Source: Lysobacter spongiicola DSM 21749 (GTDB lineage: Bacteria; Pseudomonadota; Gammaproteobacteria; Xanthomonadales; Xanthomonadaceae). From it: DNA of 64,000 nucleotides. The notes under the pieces are model-generated. The model made no database searches and had not been told where the DNA came from. It saw only the letters and a list, made by a program, of their open reading frames with translations. The DNA is taken from NCBI RefSeq assembly GCF_900167055.1, contig NZ_FUXP01000003.1, forward strand, positions 124,001-188,000. Direction: 5' to 3'. Position numbers and translations under genes: made by a program. Shown piece after piece: positions 35,480-45,369 of this stretch (the stretch's first letter is position 1; every line of letters starts with the position of its first letter).

Positions 35480-36145
35480 ATGCGCATCCTGGTGGTGGAA
35501 GACGACGAGCTCATCGCACGGGGCATCGTCTCGGGACTGCGGGCCTACGGCCTTACCGCGGACACGGTGCCCTCTGCGGCGCGCGCCGAACTGGCCCTGG
35601 CGCATGCCGACTGCGACGCGGTGGTACTCGATCGCGGCCTCCCCGATGGTGATGGGCTGGACTGGCTCGCACGCCTGCGCCGGGGCGGCAATCCGGTGCC
35701 GGTGTTGCTGCTGACTGCCAGGGATGCGGTGGAGGACCGCATCGCCGGGCTTCAGTCAGGGGCCGACGACTATCTGGTCAAACCGTTCGACCTGGGCGAG
35801 CTGGTGGCGCGGCTGCACGCATTGATGCGACGCAGTGGCGGCCGCAGCACCAACGTGGTCGAAGCCGGGCCGCTGCGTTTCGATCCAAGCAGCGGCCGGG
35901 CCTGGCTGGAAGGTGCGCCGGTGGAACTGTCCAGGCGTGAGTCCACGCTGCTGGCCTGCCTGATGCAGGCGGAGGGACGTTGCCTGACCGCGGAGCAGAT
36001 CAAGGACCGCTTGTACGGGCTTGACCAGGAGGTCGGCAGCAATGCCGTCAACGTCCATGTGCACAACCTGCGCCGCAAGCTCGGCAGCGATGCCATCGAG
36101 ACCGTGCGCGGGCGTGGCTACCGGCTCGGCTGGCTTCGGCCATGA
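35480..36145 (+). CDS. OmpR-family response regulator (PmrA/QseB-like)
   Basis: About 221 residues from the ATG at 35480, five bases after GGAG. Receiver domain 1-115 with D51 (VVLDRGLPDGDG) and K100 (YLVKPFD); winged-helix trans_reg_C domain about 128-221 (VNVHVHNLRRKLG, TVRGRGYRLG). The short receiver and the sequence GLPDGDGLDWL place it with PmrA, QseB and related regulators. It overlaps the sensor kinase gene by four bases. A PmrA-type direct repeat stands upstream, shared with dsbD. Confidence 0.93.
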   Translation: MRILVVEDDELIARGIVSGLRAYGLTADTVPSAARAELALAHADCDAVVLDRGLPDGDGLDWLARLRRGGNPVPVLLLTARDAVEDRIAGLQSGADDYLVKPFDLGELVARLHALMRRSGGRSTNVVEAGPLRFDPSSGRAWLEGAPVELSRRESTLLACLMQAEGRCLTAEQIKDRLYGLDQEVGSNAVNVHVHNLRRKLGSDAIETVRGRGYRLGWLRP

Positions 36146-37470
36146 GCCTGCGGGTCCGCTTGCTGCTGGCGATCGGCATTGCGCTGGCGGTGCTGTGGAG
36201 TGGCGCCGCGCTGTGGATGGTCCGCGACCTCGATCGCAGCCTGCAGCACACCCTGGATGAGCGCCTGGCGATGTCGGCGCGCATGGTGGCCGGCCTGCTG
36301 TCACAGTCCGGCGTGGATGGTGCACCGGTCATTTCCGCACAGGGATCGCTGACGGTCCCCGGCAGCCGGGGCATGGCCTGCCAGATCCGTTCGTTGCGCG
36401 GCGAGGTGATCGCCACCACGCGCGGCAGCGGACAGGCCCCGTTGCTCGCGAGTGTTCCGGGTTACCGCACCACGCGCGTGGGCGACCAGCAATGGCGCAC
36501 CTATACCCTGCGCACGGAAGGTTTCGACATCACCACCGCCGACCGGCTCGACGAACGGGCAGCGCTGAGGACGCGCGTCGCGCTCGCCGCCGGGGTACCT
36601 TTCGTCATTGCAGCCGTCGGCGGCCTGCTCGCGCTCTGGTTCGGTGCCGGGCGCGCGCTTGCGCCGCTGTCGACGCTGCAGCGAACCCTGGCCCGGCGCG
36701 ATCCCGATGCCACCGAGCCGATCGACGGCGGGCGCCTGCCAACCGAGCTCCAGCCGCTGATCGGCGCATTGAACGGCTTGCTCGACAGGGTGGCCCGGAC
36801 CATCGCGCGGGAGCGCAATTTCACCAACGACGCCGCCCACGAATTGCGTACGCCCCTGACCGTGATCGACACCCACCTGCAGGTCGCCCGGTTGTCGGCG
36901 ACGGGGCCGGCGCGGCAGGCACTGGCCGATGCCGCAACGGGTACCACGCGGATGCGCAACACCCTGGACCAGTTGTTGATGCTGGCACGGGTTGAGGGAC
37001 GGGCATCGTTCGATGAAGGGTCGGGCATCACCGCGGCCACCGTGGTGGAGCGCGCGATCACCCTCGCCCGCAACGACGCGCCCGAAAGACTCGCCGTGAC
37101 CGTCGCACCCGCGGACCGCGTCCTGGCGGTGCCCCCCGAACTGGCGGTCGTCGCCTTGCGCAACCTGGTCGACAACGCGCTGCGCTACTCCCCCGCCGCG
37201 TGCCGGGTGGAGCTGGAAGTCGGCACGGTGGCAGGTGGCGTGATCTTCCGCGTATTGGATCAAGGCCCCGGCCTGGATCCGAGCGAAATAGGGTCCGCGA
37301 CCCATCGCTTCTGGCGCGGCAACACCGCCCAGGGCGGCAGCGGACTTGGCCTGGCCCTGGTGGAAGCGATCGCGCAGCGCTTCGGCGGGTCGCTCAGGTT
37401 GTCACCCCGCGATCCGGTGGGGCTGGTGGCTGAGCTGGTGTTGCCGCTCGAGCCTGCCGATGTGGCTTGA
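36142..37470 (+). CDS. Sensor histidine kinase (QseC/PmrB-like)
   Basis: 442 residues. Two membrane helices (about 5-25 and 148-170) frame a periplasmic sensor of about 120 residues. H-box NDAAHELRTPLT carries the phosphorylated H233; N-box NLVDNALRYSP, G1 DQGPGLDPSEIG and G2 GGSGLGLALV are all intact. It pairs with the upstream response regulator. The signal is unknown; the neighbouring Dsb operon makes an envelope thiol or metal stress plausible, which is inference only. Confidence 0.93.
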   Translation: MSLRVRLLLAIGIALAVLWSGAALWMVRDLDRSLQHTLDERLAMSARMVAGLLSQSGVDGAPVISAQGSLTVPGSRGMACQIRSLRGEVIATTRGSGQAPLLASVPGYRTTRVGDQQWRTYTLRTEGFDITTADRLDERAALRTRVALAAGVPFVIAAVGGLLALWFGAGRALAPLSTLQRTLARRDPDATEPIDGGRLPTELQPLIGALNGLLDRVARTIARERNFTNDAAHELRTPLTVIDTHLQVARLSATGPARQALADAATGTTRMRNTLDQLLMLARVEGRASFDEGSGITAATVVERAITLARNDAPERLAVTVAPADRVLAVPPELAVVALRNLVDNALRYSPAACRVELEVGTVAGGVIFRVLDQGPGLDPSEIGSATHRFWRGNTAQGGSGLGLALVEAIAQRFGGSLRLSPRDPVGLVAELVLPLEPADVA

Positions 37471-37539
37471 CGATACTGACCCGGAACCGGCACGTGGGAA
37501 ACCGTGGATCGGCCTTTGTACCCGCCTTCAACAAGACGA

Positions 37540-37555
37540 CCCGGCAGAAGCCGGG
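37540..37555. terminator. Hairpin between convergent kinase and small-peptide genes
   Basis: Stem CCCGGC/GCCGGG with loop AGAA, 70 bases after the kinase stop and 30 bases before the end of the opposite gene. It has no T-run, so termination is a guess from position. Confidence 0.4.
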
Positions 37556-37584
37556 CCGTGTGTATCGCTCCACGACTTCGTCGG

Positions 37585-37812
37585 TTACATGATGCAGCCG
37601 GGGTAGTAGCGCGAGCGCGTGGTGGTTTCACCCCAGCCGGGGTCTCCACATCCCCACATGCGGACGCCGACCACGTTGCCGCTGTCGTCGTAATAGACCA
37701 CCGAACTCGAGGGGATCGCGTTGACTTCCGCACTGGAATTCATGGCCCACCCACCAAGGGCCATGAGACAACCCAGGGCGAGGAACCTGACACTGCGAAA
37801 CCGCTGTTTCAT
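37585..37812 (-). CDS. Small exported cysteine-containing peptide (DUF6289-like)
   Basis: 75 residues. A signal-type N-terminus (SVRFLALGCLMALGGWAMNSSA) precedes a mature part of about 47 residues with SSSVVYYDDSGNVVGVRM, WGCGDPGWG and a terminal YYPGCIM. The YYDDSGNVVG pattern and the C-terminal Cys resemble DUF6289 proteins found in many xanthomonads, of unknown function. GGAGAG lies seven bases before the ATG. The two mature cysteines could form a disulfide. The family assignment is from memory of the pattern and is moderate. Confidence 0.65.
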   Translation of the reverse strand: MKQRFRSVRFLALGCLMALGGWAMNSSAEVNAIPSSSVVYYDDSGNVVGVRMWGCGDPGWGETTTRSRYYPGCIM

Positions 37813-38024
37813 GACTCAGCTCTCCATGTGATGGCCGCCGGCCGGACTCCCGGACGGCGGCGACACTTCCGGTTTCCCCTGCGCGGCCGAGAGTCCGGCG
37901 GCGCGCATTAGCGCCGCGTCATCGGACTGTTATGGGTGCGTTTCGGCAGCGGGTCGGAGTGACGTCCACCCGTCGCCGCCATGCCCGTTCTGGCTACTGC
38001 TGCAGCCGCTCGGCCCAAGAACCG

Positions 38025-38100
38025 TGGTGGGCCCACCAGGACTCGAACCTGGAACCAAAGGATTATGAGTCCTCTGCTCTAACCATTGAGCTATAGGCCC
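38025..38100 (-). tRNA. ileX: tRNA-Ile2 (anticodon CAT, lysidine type)
   Basis: A 76-nt cloverleaf with encoded CCA; anticodon loop CTCATAA, so the anticodon is CAT. It could be elongator Met or Ile2. Two features favour Ile2: base pairs C4-G69 and C5-G68 in the acceptor stem, which TilS uses to select tRNA-Ile2, and the D-loop AATGGTTA, which lacks the extra base of elongator Met. After lysidine modification it would read AUA codons. It lies just downstream of the rpoD terminator. Confidence 0.85.
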
Positions 38101-38115
38101 GCATGCGGGGATGCG

Positions 38116-38121
38116 ATTGTA
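38116..38121 (-). promoter_or_regulatory. -10 element of the tRNA-Ile2 promoter
   Basis: TACAAT on the minus strand, 15 bases before the mature 5' end, followed by a GC-rich discriminator (CGCATCCCCGC) of the kind seen at stringently controlled tRNA promoters. The -35 region would fall in the rpoD terminator stem and is not consensus. Confidence 0.45.
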
Positions 38122-38133
38122 TCCCGCAAACGA

Positions 38134-38160
38134 CGAAGCCCCGCACTGGGCGGGGCTTCG
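38134..38160 (-). terminator. rpoD terminator
   Basis: Perfect 11-bp stem (CGAAGCCCCGC and its complement) with a 5-base loop, about 22 bases after the rpoD stop. On the minus strand it is followed by TCGTTTGC, a short T-rich stretch. Confidence 0.7.
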
Positions 38161-38181
38161 AATGCGGGCAGGTGCCCGATC

Positions 38182-40056
<1,875 letters not shown>

Positions 40057-40096
40057 ACGGCTTTGCCACCACGGGTTGGGGTGAAAGGAACCTTCT

Positions 40097-40102
40097 ATTA
40101 TA
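40097..40102 (-). promoter_or_regulatory. -10 element of the rpoD promoter
   Basis: Perfect TATAAT on the minus strand, 41 bases before the rpoD ATG, in the gap between dtd and rpoD. The matching -35 region is not consensus (AGGTGC at 17 bases), so activity may need other factors. Confidence 0.55.
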
Positions 40103-40150
40103 CCAGCGGCCGGGCTCCAGCACCTGAAGGACGGTCGGTGGCAGGGGCGC

Positions 40151-40591
40151 TCAGGCCCGCAGCAGGAAGGTCACCGGGCCGTCGTTGGCCAGGTCCACCA
40201 CCATATGGGCACCGAAACGGCCCATTTCCACCCCCGGCGGGTGCAATTGGCGGCAGATCGCCACCAGATCATTGAATATCGGTTCAGCCTGCCCCGGCGG
40301 CGCGGCGGTGGAGAAGCCCGGGCGCATGCCGCTGCGAGTGTCCGCGGCGAGGGTGAACTGGCTGACCAGCAGCAGTTGCCCGCCGGCGTCGGACAGGCCG
40401 AGATTCATCCGCCCGGCATCGTCGGCGAAGACGCGGTAGCCGAGCAGTCGCCGGGCCATGCGGTCCACCTGCTGCCGCCCGTCATCGGGTTCGACGCCGA
40501 CCAATGCCAGCAGCCCCGCGCCAATGGCGCCGACCACCTCTCCATCGACGCTGACGCGGGCGTGGGTGACCCGCTGGATGAGTGCAAGCAT
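40151..40591 (-). CDS. dtd: D-aminoacyl-tRNA deacylase
   Basis: 146 residues from the ATG at 40591 ([18 protein letters not shown]). It removes D-amino acids and glycine wrongly loaded on tRNA. The two active-site motifs are present: [12 protein letters not shown] (about 76-87) and NDGPVTFLL (about 136-144). It lies upstream of rpoD on the same strand and is divergent from lpxL with 72 bases between starts. Confidence 0.97.
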   Translation of the reverse strand: MLALIQRVTHARVSVDGEVVGAIGAGLLALVGVEPDDGRQQVDRMARRLLGYRVFADDAGRMNLGLSDAGGQLLLVSQFTLAADTRSGMRPGFSTAAPPGQAEPIFNDLVAICRQLHPPGVEMGRFGAHMVVDLANDGPVTFLLRA

Positions 40592-40663
40592 GGCGGCAAG
40601 CATAGCTTCCGCCGGTGCCGACCAATCCGGGTCCAACGAATCACGTGTCGCTACACTCGCCCG

Positions 40664-41599
40664 ATGGCCCAGTTCGCTGCCCGCACGCTCTACCTCCTCG
40701 CCGCCATCGTCGGGCGGCTACCGTGGCCGTGGCTGAGGCGAGCGGCGAATGCAATGGCGGGGTTGCTGGAACGCCGGAGCACCCGCGAGGTGCGCGTGAC
40801 CGAAACCAACCTCGAGCTCGCCTATCCCGAACTCTTGCCCGGCCAGCGGTTGCAGATGCGGCAGGCGATCCTGCGCAGCACCACCCTCCAGGTGCTGGAA
40901 ACTCTGCGGCTGTGGACGCGGCCCCGACAGGAGAACCTCTCGCTGATCGTCGAGCAGCATGGCGCCCACCTGCTGGACGAGGCCATCGCCGCCGGCAAGG
41001 GCGTGATCATCGCCGCACCGCATTACGGCAACTGGGAGCTGCTCAACCAGTGGCTGGCCTCGCGCACCCCCCTGGCAATCCTGTACGCGCCACCGGATTC
41101 GAAGGTCGGGGAAGCCTTTCTCAACCTGGTACGCGCCGACGAAGACGCCGCGCGCATCACCCAGGTACGCGCCGACGGGGCCGGCGTGCGGCAATTGCTG
41201 CGCTATGCCGCCGGCGGTGGCGTGGTGGGCATCCTGCCGGACCAGCAACCCAAGCTGGGCGAGGGCGAGTTCGCGCCGTTCTTCGGCAAGCCGGCGCTGA
41301 CGATGACGCTCATCGGCCGCCTCGCCGCGCGTAGCGGCGCCACCGTGCTGATGGGGTACTGCGAGCGCATCGACAGCCGCCGTTCGCCGCGCTTTGCGCT
41401 GCACCTGGAGGCCGCGCCACCGGAGGCGGCCGACCGCGACCCTGCCGTCAGCGTCGCGGCGCTGAACGCCGCGATCGAACGCATCGCCCGGCGTGACCCG
41501 ACCCAGTACCAGTGGACCTACAAGCGGTACTCGCTGCGGCCGCCCGGCAGCGGCGAGAAGAATCCGTATTGGCCGTATTGCTATCGAGGACGTCGATGA
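40664..41599 (+). CDS. lpxL: Lipid A lauroyl/myristoyl acyltransferase (LpxL/HtrB family)
   Basis: 311 residues. An N-terminal membrane segment is followed by the LpxL-LpxM-LpxP acyltransferase domain; the catalytic HX4E is H-Y-G-N-W-E in IAAPHYGNWELLN (about 122). It adds a secondary acyl chain to lipid A at the inner membrane. The ATG has no Shine-Dalgarno, and a -10-like TACACT ends six bases before it, so the message may be leaderless. Its stop overlaps the next gene (ATGA). Confidence 0.88.
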   Translation: MAQFAARTLYLLAAIVGRLPWPWLRRAANAMAGLLERRSTREVRVTETNLELAYPELLPGQRLQMRQAILRSTTLQVLETLRLWTRPRQENLSLIVEQHGAHLLDEAIAAGKGVIIAAPHYGNWELLNQWLASRTPLAILYAPPDSKVGEAFLNLVRADEDAARITQVRADGAGVRQLLRYAAGGGVVGILPDQQPKLGEGEFAPFFGKPALTMTLIGRLAARSGATVLMGYCERIDSRRSPRFALHLEAAPPEAADRDPAVSVAALNAAIERIARRDPTQYQWTYKRYSLRPPGSGEKNPYWPYCYRGRR

Positions 41600-42102
41600 T
41601 TCCTGCCGCCGAACCGCCCGTTGCGGGCGCCGAGACAGACGATGTCGCCTGGCAGCCGCTGCCGCCGCGGTCACGGCTGCTGTTCCTGATCGGGCTGGTA
41701 CCGCCGCCGGCATTGGGGGGCGCGATCACCGGCTTCTTCCTGGCCAGCGCACTGGATTCGCGCTGGACCGGTGCCGTGGCGGGATTGTTGCTCGGGGGTG
41801 CCTTCGGGCTCTGGCTGGCGCTCAAGCAGTACCGCCACACCACCTGGAGGCTTGATCCCCAAGGCCTCGCCCTGCGGCGGGGTCGGCTGTGGCAACGCGA
41901 GACCCGGGTGCCGATGACCCGCGTCCAGCACCTGGACATCAAGCGCGGGCCGCTGCAGCGCCGGCGCGGCCTGTCCACGCTCATCGTCCACACCGCCGGC
42001 ACCCGCCACAGCGCGGTGACCGTGCCCCATCTCGACGCCGACGACGCCGAGCGCCTGCGCGACACGCTCGGGCGGCAGATCGACGATGACGATGACGACT
42101 GA
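41596..42102 (+). CDS. PH-domain membrane protein (YdbS-like)
   Basis: 168 residues from the ATG at 41596. Two membrane helices (about 28-70) are followed by a bacterial PH-like (bPH_2) domain: RLDPQGLALRRGRLWQRETRVP, split over about 80-101, then VQHLDIKRGPLQRRRGL. The C-terminus ends in six Asp. Proteins of this pair (YdbS/YdbT) are often co-encoded; their function is not well known. It overlaps the next gene by 17 bases. Confidence 0.85.
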   Translation: MIPAAEPPVAGAETDDVAWQPLPPRSRLLFLIGLVPPPALGGAITGFFLASALDSRWTGAVAGLLLGGAFGLWLALKQYRHTTWRLDPQGLALRRGRLWQRETRVPMTRVQHLDIKRGPLQRRRGLSTLIVHTAGTRHSAVTVPHLDADDAERLRDTLGRQIDDDDDD

Positions 42103-43615
42103 TCAAGAGCCCGGCGAGGCAGCCGGGGCGGTCTCCGCCAGCGACACCCCGGTCGCCGCCGACGCCGAGCGCCGCCTGCACCCGATGTCGTGGCTGTTCG
42201 TGCTGCTGGCCTCGCTCAAGCAGTTCATCCTGCCGCTGCTCGCACTGCTGGTGTTCGGGCAGGGCGATCGCAACGCGCTGTGGCCGCTGATCGGTGTCGG
42301 CGTCCTGGCACTGGTCTCGGTCTGGCAGTACTTCACCTACCGCTATGGCGTGGCGGACGACGCGCTGGTCGTACGACAGGGCCTGCTTGAACGCAGCCTG
42401 CGGGTGATCCCGTTCGCGCGGATCCACAACGTGGCGCTGCAGCAGTCGATGCTCCACCGGATCTTCGGGGTGGCGGAAGTCCGGCTGGAGTCGGCGGGCG
42501 GGCAGAAACCGGAAGCGGAGATGCGCGTGCTCAAGCTGGAGGACGCGCTGGCACTGGAAGCCCTGGTACGGCAGCGTGGGGCGGCGGCGGTGGAGGCCGC
42601 GCCGGCCACCTCGGACGCTGCTTTGCTCGAACTGCCGACGGGCGAGGTGCTGCGCCTGGGCCTGGTATCCAATCGCGGCCTCGTGCTGCTGGGCGCCGCG
42701 TTCGCCGCGGTGTCGCAGGTCGACCGCCGGGTCATCCCCAACCTCTTCGAGCGATGGGGCGAAACGCTGTTCGGGTGGGCGGGGGAGCGCCAGTTCGCGG
42801 CAACGGAATACGTGCTGGCAGCAATCACCTTCGTGGTCCTGGTGGTACTGCTGTTGCGGCTGCTGTCGATGGCGCTGGCCCTGCTGCAGTACCACGGCTT
42901 CCGCCTGACCGAGCACGGCCGCCGGCTGACGGTGGAGCGCGGACTGCTGGGCCGCTGGCGTACCAGCGTCTCGCGCCGGCGCATCCAGGCCTGGACGCTG
43001 CGCGAAGGCCTGCTGCACCGCTTGCTCGGGCGCCGCTCGCTGGAGATCGATACCGCCGTGTCCGAACAGGGCGGCCAGCAGCGCACCCTGCGGGAAGTCG
43101 CGCCAATCGCGACACCGGACACATGCGCCGGACTGGTGGACCACCTGCTTCCGAAGGCGCGCTGGGATCGCCTGGAGTGGCACCCGCTGCCTGCCGCGAG
43201 CTGGTGGCGGCTGTGGTTGCCAACGCTGCCGTGGGTGGCCATCGGCACGGCGGTGCTGACCTGGCGTTTCGGTGCCTGGGGCCTGCTCCTGCTGGCCTGG
43301 CTGCCATGGGCGGCGTTCAAGGCGAGGCAACGGGCGCTGCGCGCGGGCTGGTCACTGGGGCCGGAGCTGGTGGCGGTTCGCGAAGGCTGGCTGGACCGGC
43401 ACTGGCGGTTCGCCGAGATCGACAAGCTGCAGGCGACCCAACTGGTGCAGTCGCCCGTGGATCGCCGTTGCGGCACCGCCACCGTGTGGCTGGATACTGC
43501 CGGCGCGGGTGCGATGTCGCCGCCGTTGCGGATCCGTTTCCTTCCGCTGGCACAGGCGCGCGAGCTGCACGAGGCACTGACCCGGGAACTGGCCCGGCGA
43601 CCACTGCGCTGGTGA
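42086..43615 (+). CDS. PH-domain membrane protein with repeated bPH_2 domains (YdbT-like)
   Basis: 509 residues. Three pairs of membrane helices each precede a bPH_2 domain, recognised by YRYGVADDALVVRQGLLER (about 90), FRLTEHGRRLTVERGLLGR (about 272) and WSLGPELVAVREGWLDRHW (about 418), each followed by an I/V-Q or HN pattern (RIHNVALQQS, RIQAWTLREG, KLQATQLVQS). Function unknown; it is the long partner of the upstream YdbS-like gene. An in-frame ATG six bases later is equally possible. Confidence 0.87.
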   Translation: MTMTTDQEPGEAAGAVSASDTPVAADAERRLHPMSWLFVLLASLKQFILPLLALLVFGQGDRNALWPLIGVGVLALVSVWQYFTYRYGVADDALVVRQGLLERSLRVIPFARIHNVALQQSMLHRIFGVAEVRLESAGGQKPEAEMRVLKLEDALALEALVRQRGAAAVEAAPATSDAALLELPTGEVLRLGLVSNRGLVLLGAAFAAVSQVDRRVIPNLFERWGETLFGWAGERQFAATEYVLAAITFVVLVVLLLRLLSMALALLQYHGFRLTEHGRRLTVERGLLGRWRTSVSRRRIQAWTLREGLLHRLLGRRSLEIDTAVSEQGGQQRTLREVAPIATPDTCAGLVDHLLPKARWDRLEWHPLPAASWWRLWLPTLPWVAIGTAVLTWRFGAWGLLLLAWLPWAAFKARQRALRAGWSLGPELVAVREGWLDRHWRFAEIDKLQATQLVQSPVDRRCGTATVWLDTAGAGAMSPPLRIRFLPLAQARELHEALTRELARRPLRW

Positions 43616-43621
43616 CGTCTT

Positions 43622-44476
43622 TCAGGCGCCGGTCGCGGTTTCGCCAGGCGCTTCCGCGGGTTTGCGGATCCCCGCGTCGGTCCAGGTGCGCCTGCTGGAG
43701 CGCGTCTCGGCACGCAGGGCGCGGTTGAAGGCGATGCTCTCTTCGGTGGCGTAGCCGCGCTTGTGGTCCAGGTGGACCACGATGGCGCGGTAGCGGATGC
43801 GCTTGCCGCGGATGCCGGCGTTCTCGAGGCGCTCGCCGAACTCGCGGTCCTGCCCGCCATAACGCATGCGCTCGTCGAAGCCGTTGATGGCCAGCATGTC
43901 CTTCTTCCAGCCCGACGCGTTGTGCCCGTTCCAGCTCGCCCGCGCCGGGCTCAGGGTGTCGAGCATCCGCCGCAGCACCGGTCCGGCCGTCAGCTTCACG
44001 TCGCGATGCGATCGGGGCATGCCGTGCGCGCGCAGCCACGCGGCATCGAAGCAGCGCTGGCTGCGGATGTCGTCGGCGGTGATCGCCTTGCTCGTCGCCA
44101 TCGGCAGCTTGTGGTAACCGCCCGACAGGAACCGGCCGGGCTCGCGCAACCGCAGATGGGTGGAGACGAAATCGGCACGGGGAATGCAGTCGCCATCGGT
44201 GAACAGGAGATAGTCGGCGGCCGCCTCGCTGATGGCGTTGTTCATCGCCTCGCACTTGCGGAACCCGTCGTCGGGCTGCCACAGGTGCCGCACCGGGACC
44301 GGCAGCTGGCCACGCAGGGCATCGATGCGTTCACGGGTGTCGTCCCGACTGCCATCGTCGGCCACCAGGATCTCGAAATCGGTGCGGTCCTGGGCGCCGA
44401 AACCGATCAGCACCTTCTCCAGCCAGTCCGGCTGGTTGTAGGTGGTGAAGACGACGCTGGCGGCGGGATTGGACAA
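43622..44476 (-). CDS. Family 2 glycosyltransferase with galactosyltransferase C-terminal domain
   Basis: 284 residues with a GT-A fold: SVVFTTYNQPDWLEKVL (about 8), VADDGSRDDT (about 38), and the metal site LLFTDGDC (about 92). The Glyco_transf_7C region is GWKKDMLAINGFDERMRYGG split over about 187-206, with GQDREFG after it. It probably adds a hexose to a surface glycan. The start codon is TTG with weak ribosome-binding support; no other start keeps the conserved N-terminus. Divergent from the WaaE-like gene. Confidence 0.85.
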   Translation of the reverse strand: MSNPAASVVFTTYNQPDWLEKVLIGFGAQDRTDFEILVADDGSRDDTRERIDALRGQLPVPVRHLWQPDDGFRKCEAMNNAISEAAADYLLFTDGDCIPRADFVSTHLRLREPGRFLSGGYHKLPMATSKAITADDIRSQRCFDAAWLRAHGMPRSHRDVKLTAGPVLRRMLDTLSPARASWNGHNASGWKKDMLAINGFDERMRYGGQDREFGERLENAGIRGKRIRYRAIVVHLDHKRGYATEESIAFNRALRAETRSSRRTWTDAGIRKPAEAPGETATGA

Positions 44477-44547
44477 GGGCCGGGACCTGTTGTGGCAGTG
44501 GCGGCAAGGTTAACCTGTCGACCCTTGCACCGCAGGCCCCGGCCGAC

Positions 44548-45369
44548 ATGCCAGCCCCCGCCGACGCACGCACCCCAGGTCCGCTGCCCAAGCTCTCGGC
44601 GACGATCATCAGCTTCAACGAGGCCGACCGCATCGGCCGCTGCCTGGCCTCGCTGGCCTTCTGCGACGAGATCGTCGTGGTCGACTCCGGCTCCACCGAC
44701 GGCACCCGCGAGCTCGCGAGCGCAGCAGGCGCCCGGGTGGTCGAGCGCCCGTTCGACGGCTTCCGCAGCCAGAAGCAGTTCGCGGTCGAACAGGCCAGCC
44801 ACGACTGGATCCTCAGCCTGGACGCCGACGAGGCACTGAGCCCCGAGCTGCAGGCGTCGATCAGGGCAGAACAGCAGCGCGGCTTCGATCGCGCCGCCGG
44901 CTATCGCTTCGCGCGCAGCTCGGAATATTTCGGGCGCTTCCTGCGCCACGGCAACGCCTATCCGGACCGCAAGCTCCGGCTGTTCGACCGGCGCCGCGGC
45001 GGCTGGCGCGGCGAGCGCGAGATCCACGAGACCGCAACGGTGGACGGTGCGGTGGCCACGCTCGATGGGGACCTGCTGCACTGGCCGTTCCGCTCGTTCG
45101 AACACCAGCTCGCAAAGGGCCGCCAGTACGCACAGATGATGGCCGAATACGCCCACGCCCGTGGCAAGCGCGCCAGTCTTTCGAAGCTGATCCTGGCACC
45201 GGCCTGGCGCTTCTGGCGCGGCTACCTGTTCCGCGGTGGCTTCCTCGATGGCTGGGCCGGGCTCGTCTACGCGTACGTGACCAGCGACACGGCGCGACAG
45301 AAGACCATCAGGCTGTGGCTGCTGCAGCGGGAACTGGCCACGAGGACCGGGGAAGGCCCAGATCAGTAG
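44548..45369 (+). CDS. LPS core glycosyltransferase, WaaE/KdtX family (GT2)
   Basis: 273 residues. GT2 motifs: LSATIISFNEADRIGRCL (about 16), VVVDSGSTDGT (about 46) and the DxD in ILSLDADEAL (about 89). The C-terminal part (YPDRKLRLFDRRRGGWRG, about 135-152, HE in REIHETATV) is the WaaE/KdtX signature; those enzymes add beta-1,4-glucose to the inner core of LPS. Its last seven bases overlap the convergent TagF-like gene. Confidence 0.88.
   Translation: MPAPADARTPGPLPKLSATIISFNEADRIGRCLASLAFCDEIVVVDSGSTDGTRELASAAGARVVERPFDGFRSQKQFAVEQASHDWILSLDADEALSPELQASIRAEQQRGFDRAAGYRFARSSEYFGRFLRHGNAYPDRKLRLFDRRRGGWRGEREIHETATVDGAVATLDGDLLHWPFRSFEHQLAKGRQYAQMMAEYAHARGKRASLSKLILAPAWRFWRGYLFRGGFLDGWAGLVYAYVTSDTARQKTIRLWLLQRELATRTGEGPDQ

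Noticed and set aside
38025-38100. Elongator tRNA-Met as identity of the CAT tRNA
   Set aside because: The acceptor stem has C4-G69 and C5-G68, and the D-loop lacks the extra base of elongator Met, both pointing to lysidine tRNA-Ile2.
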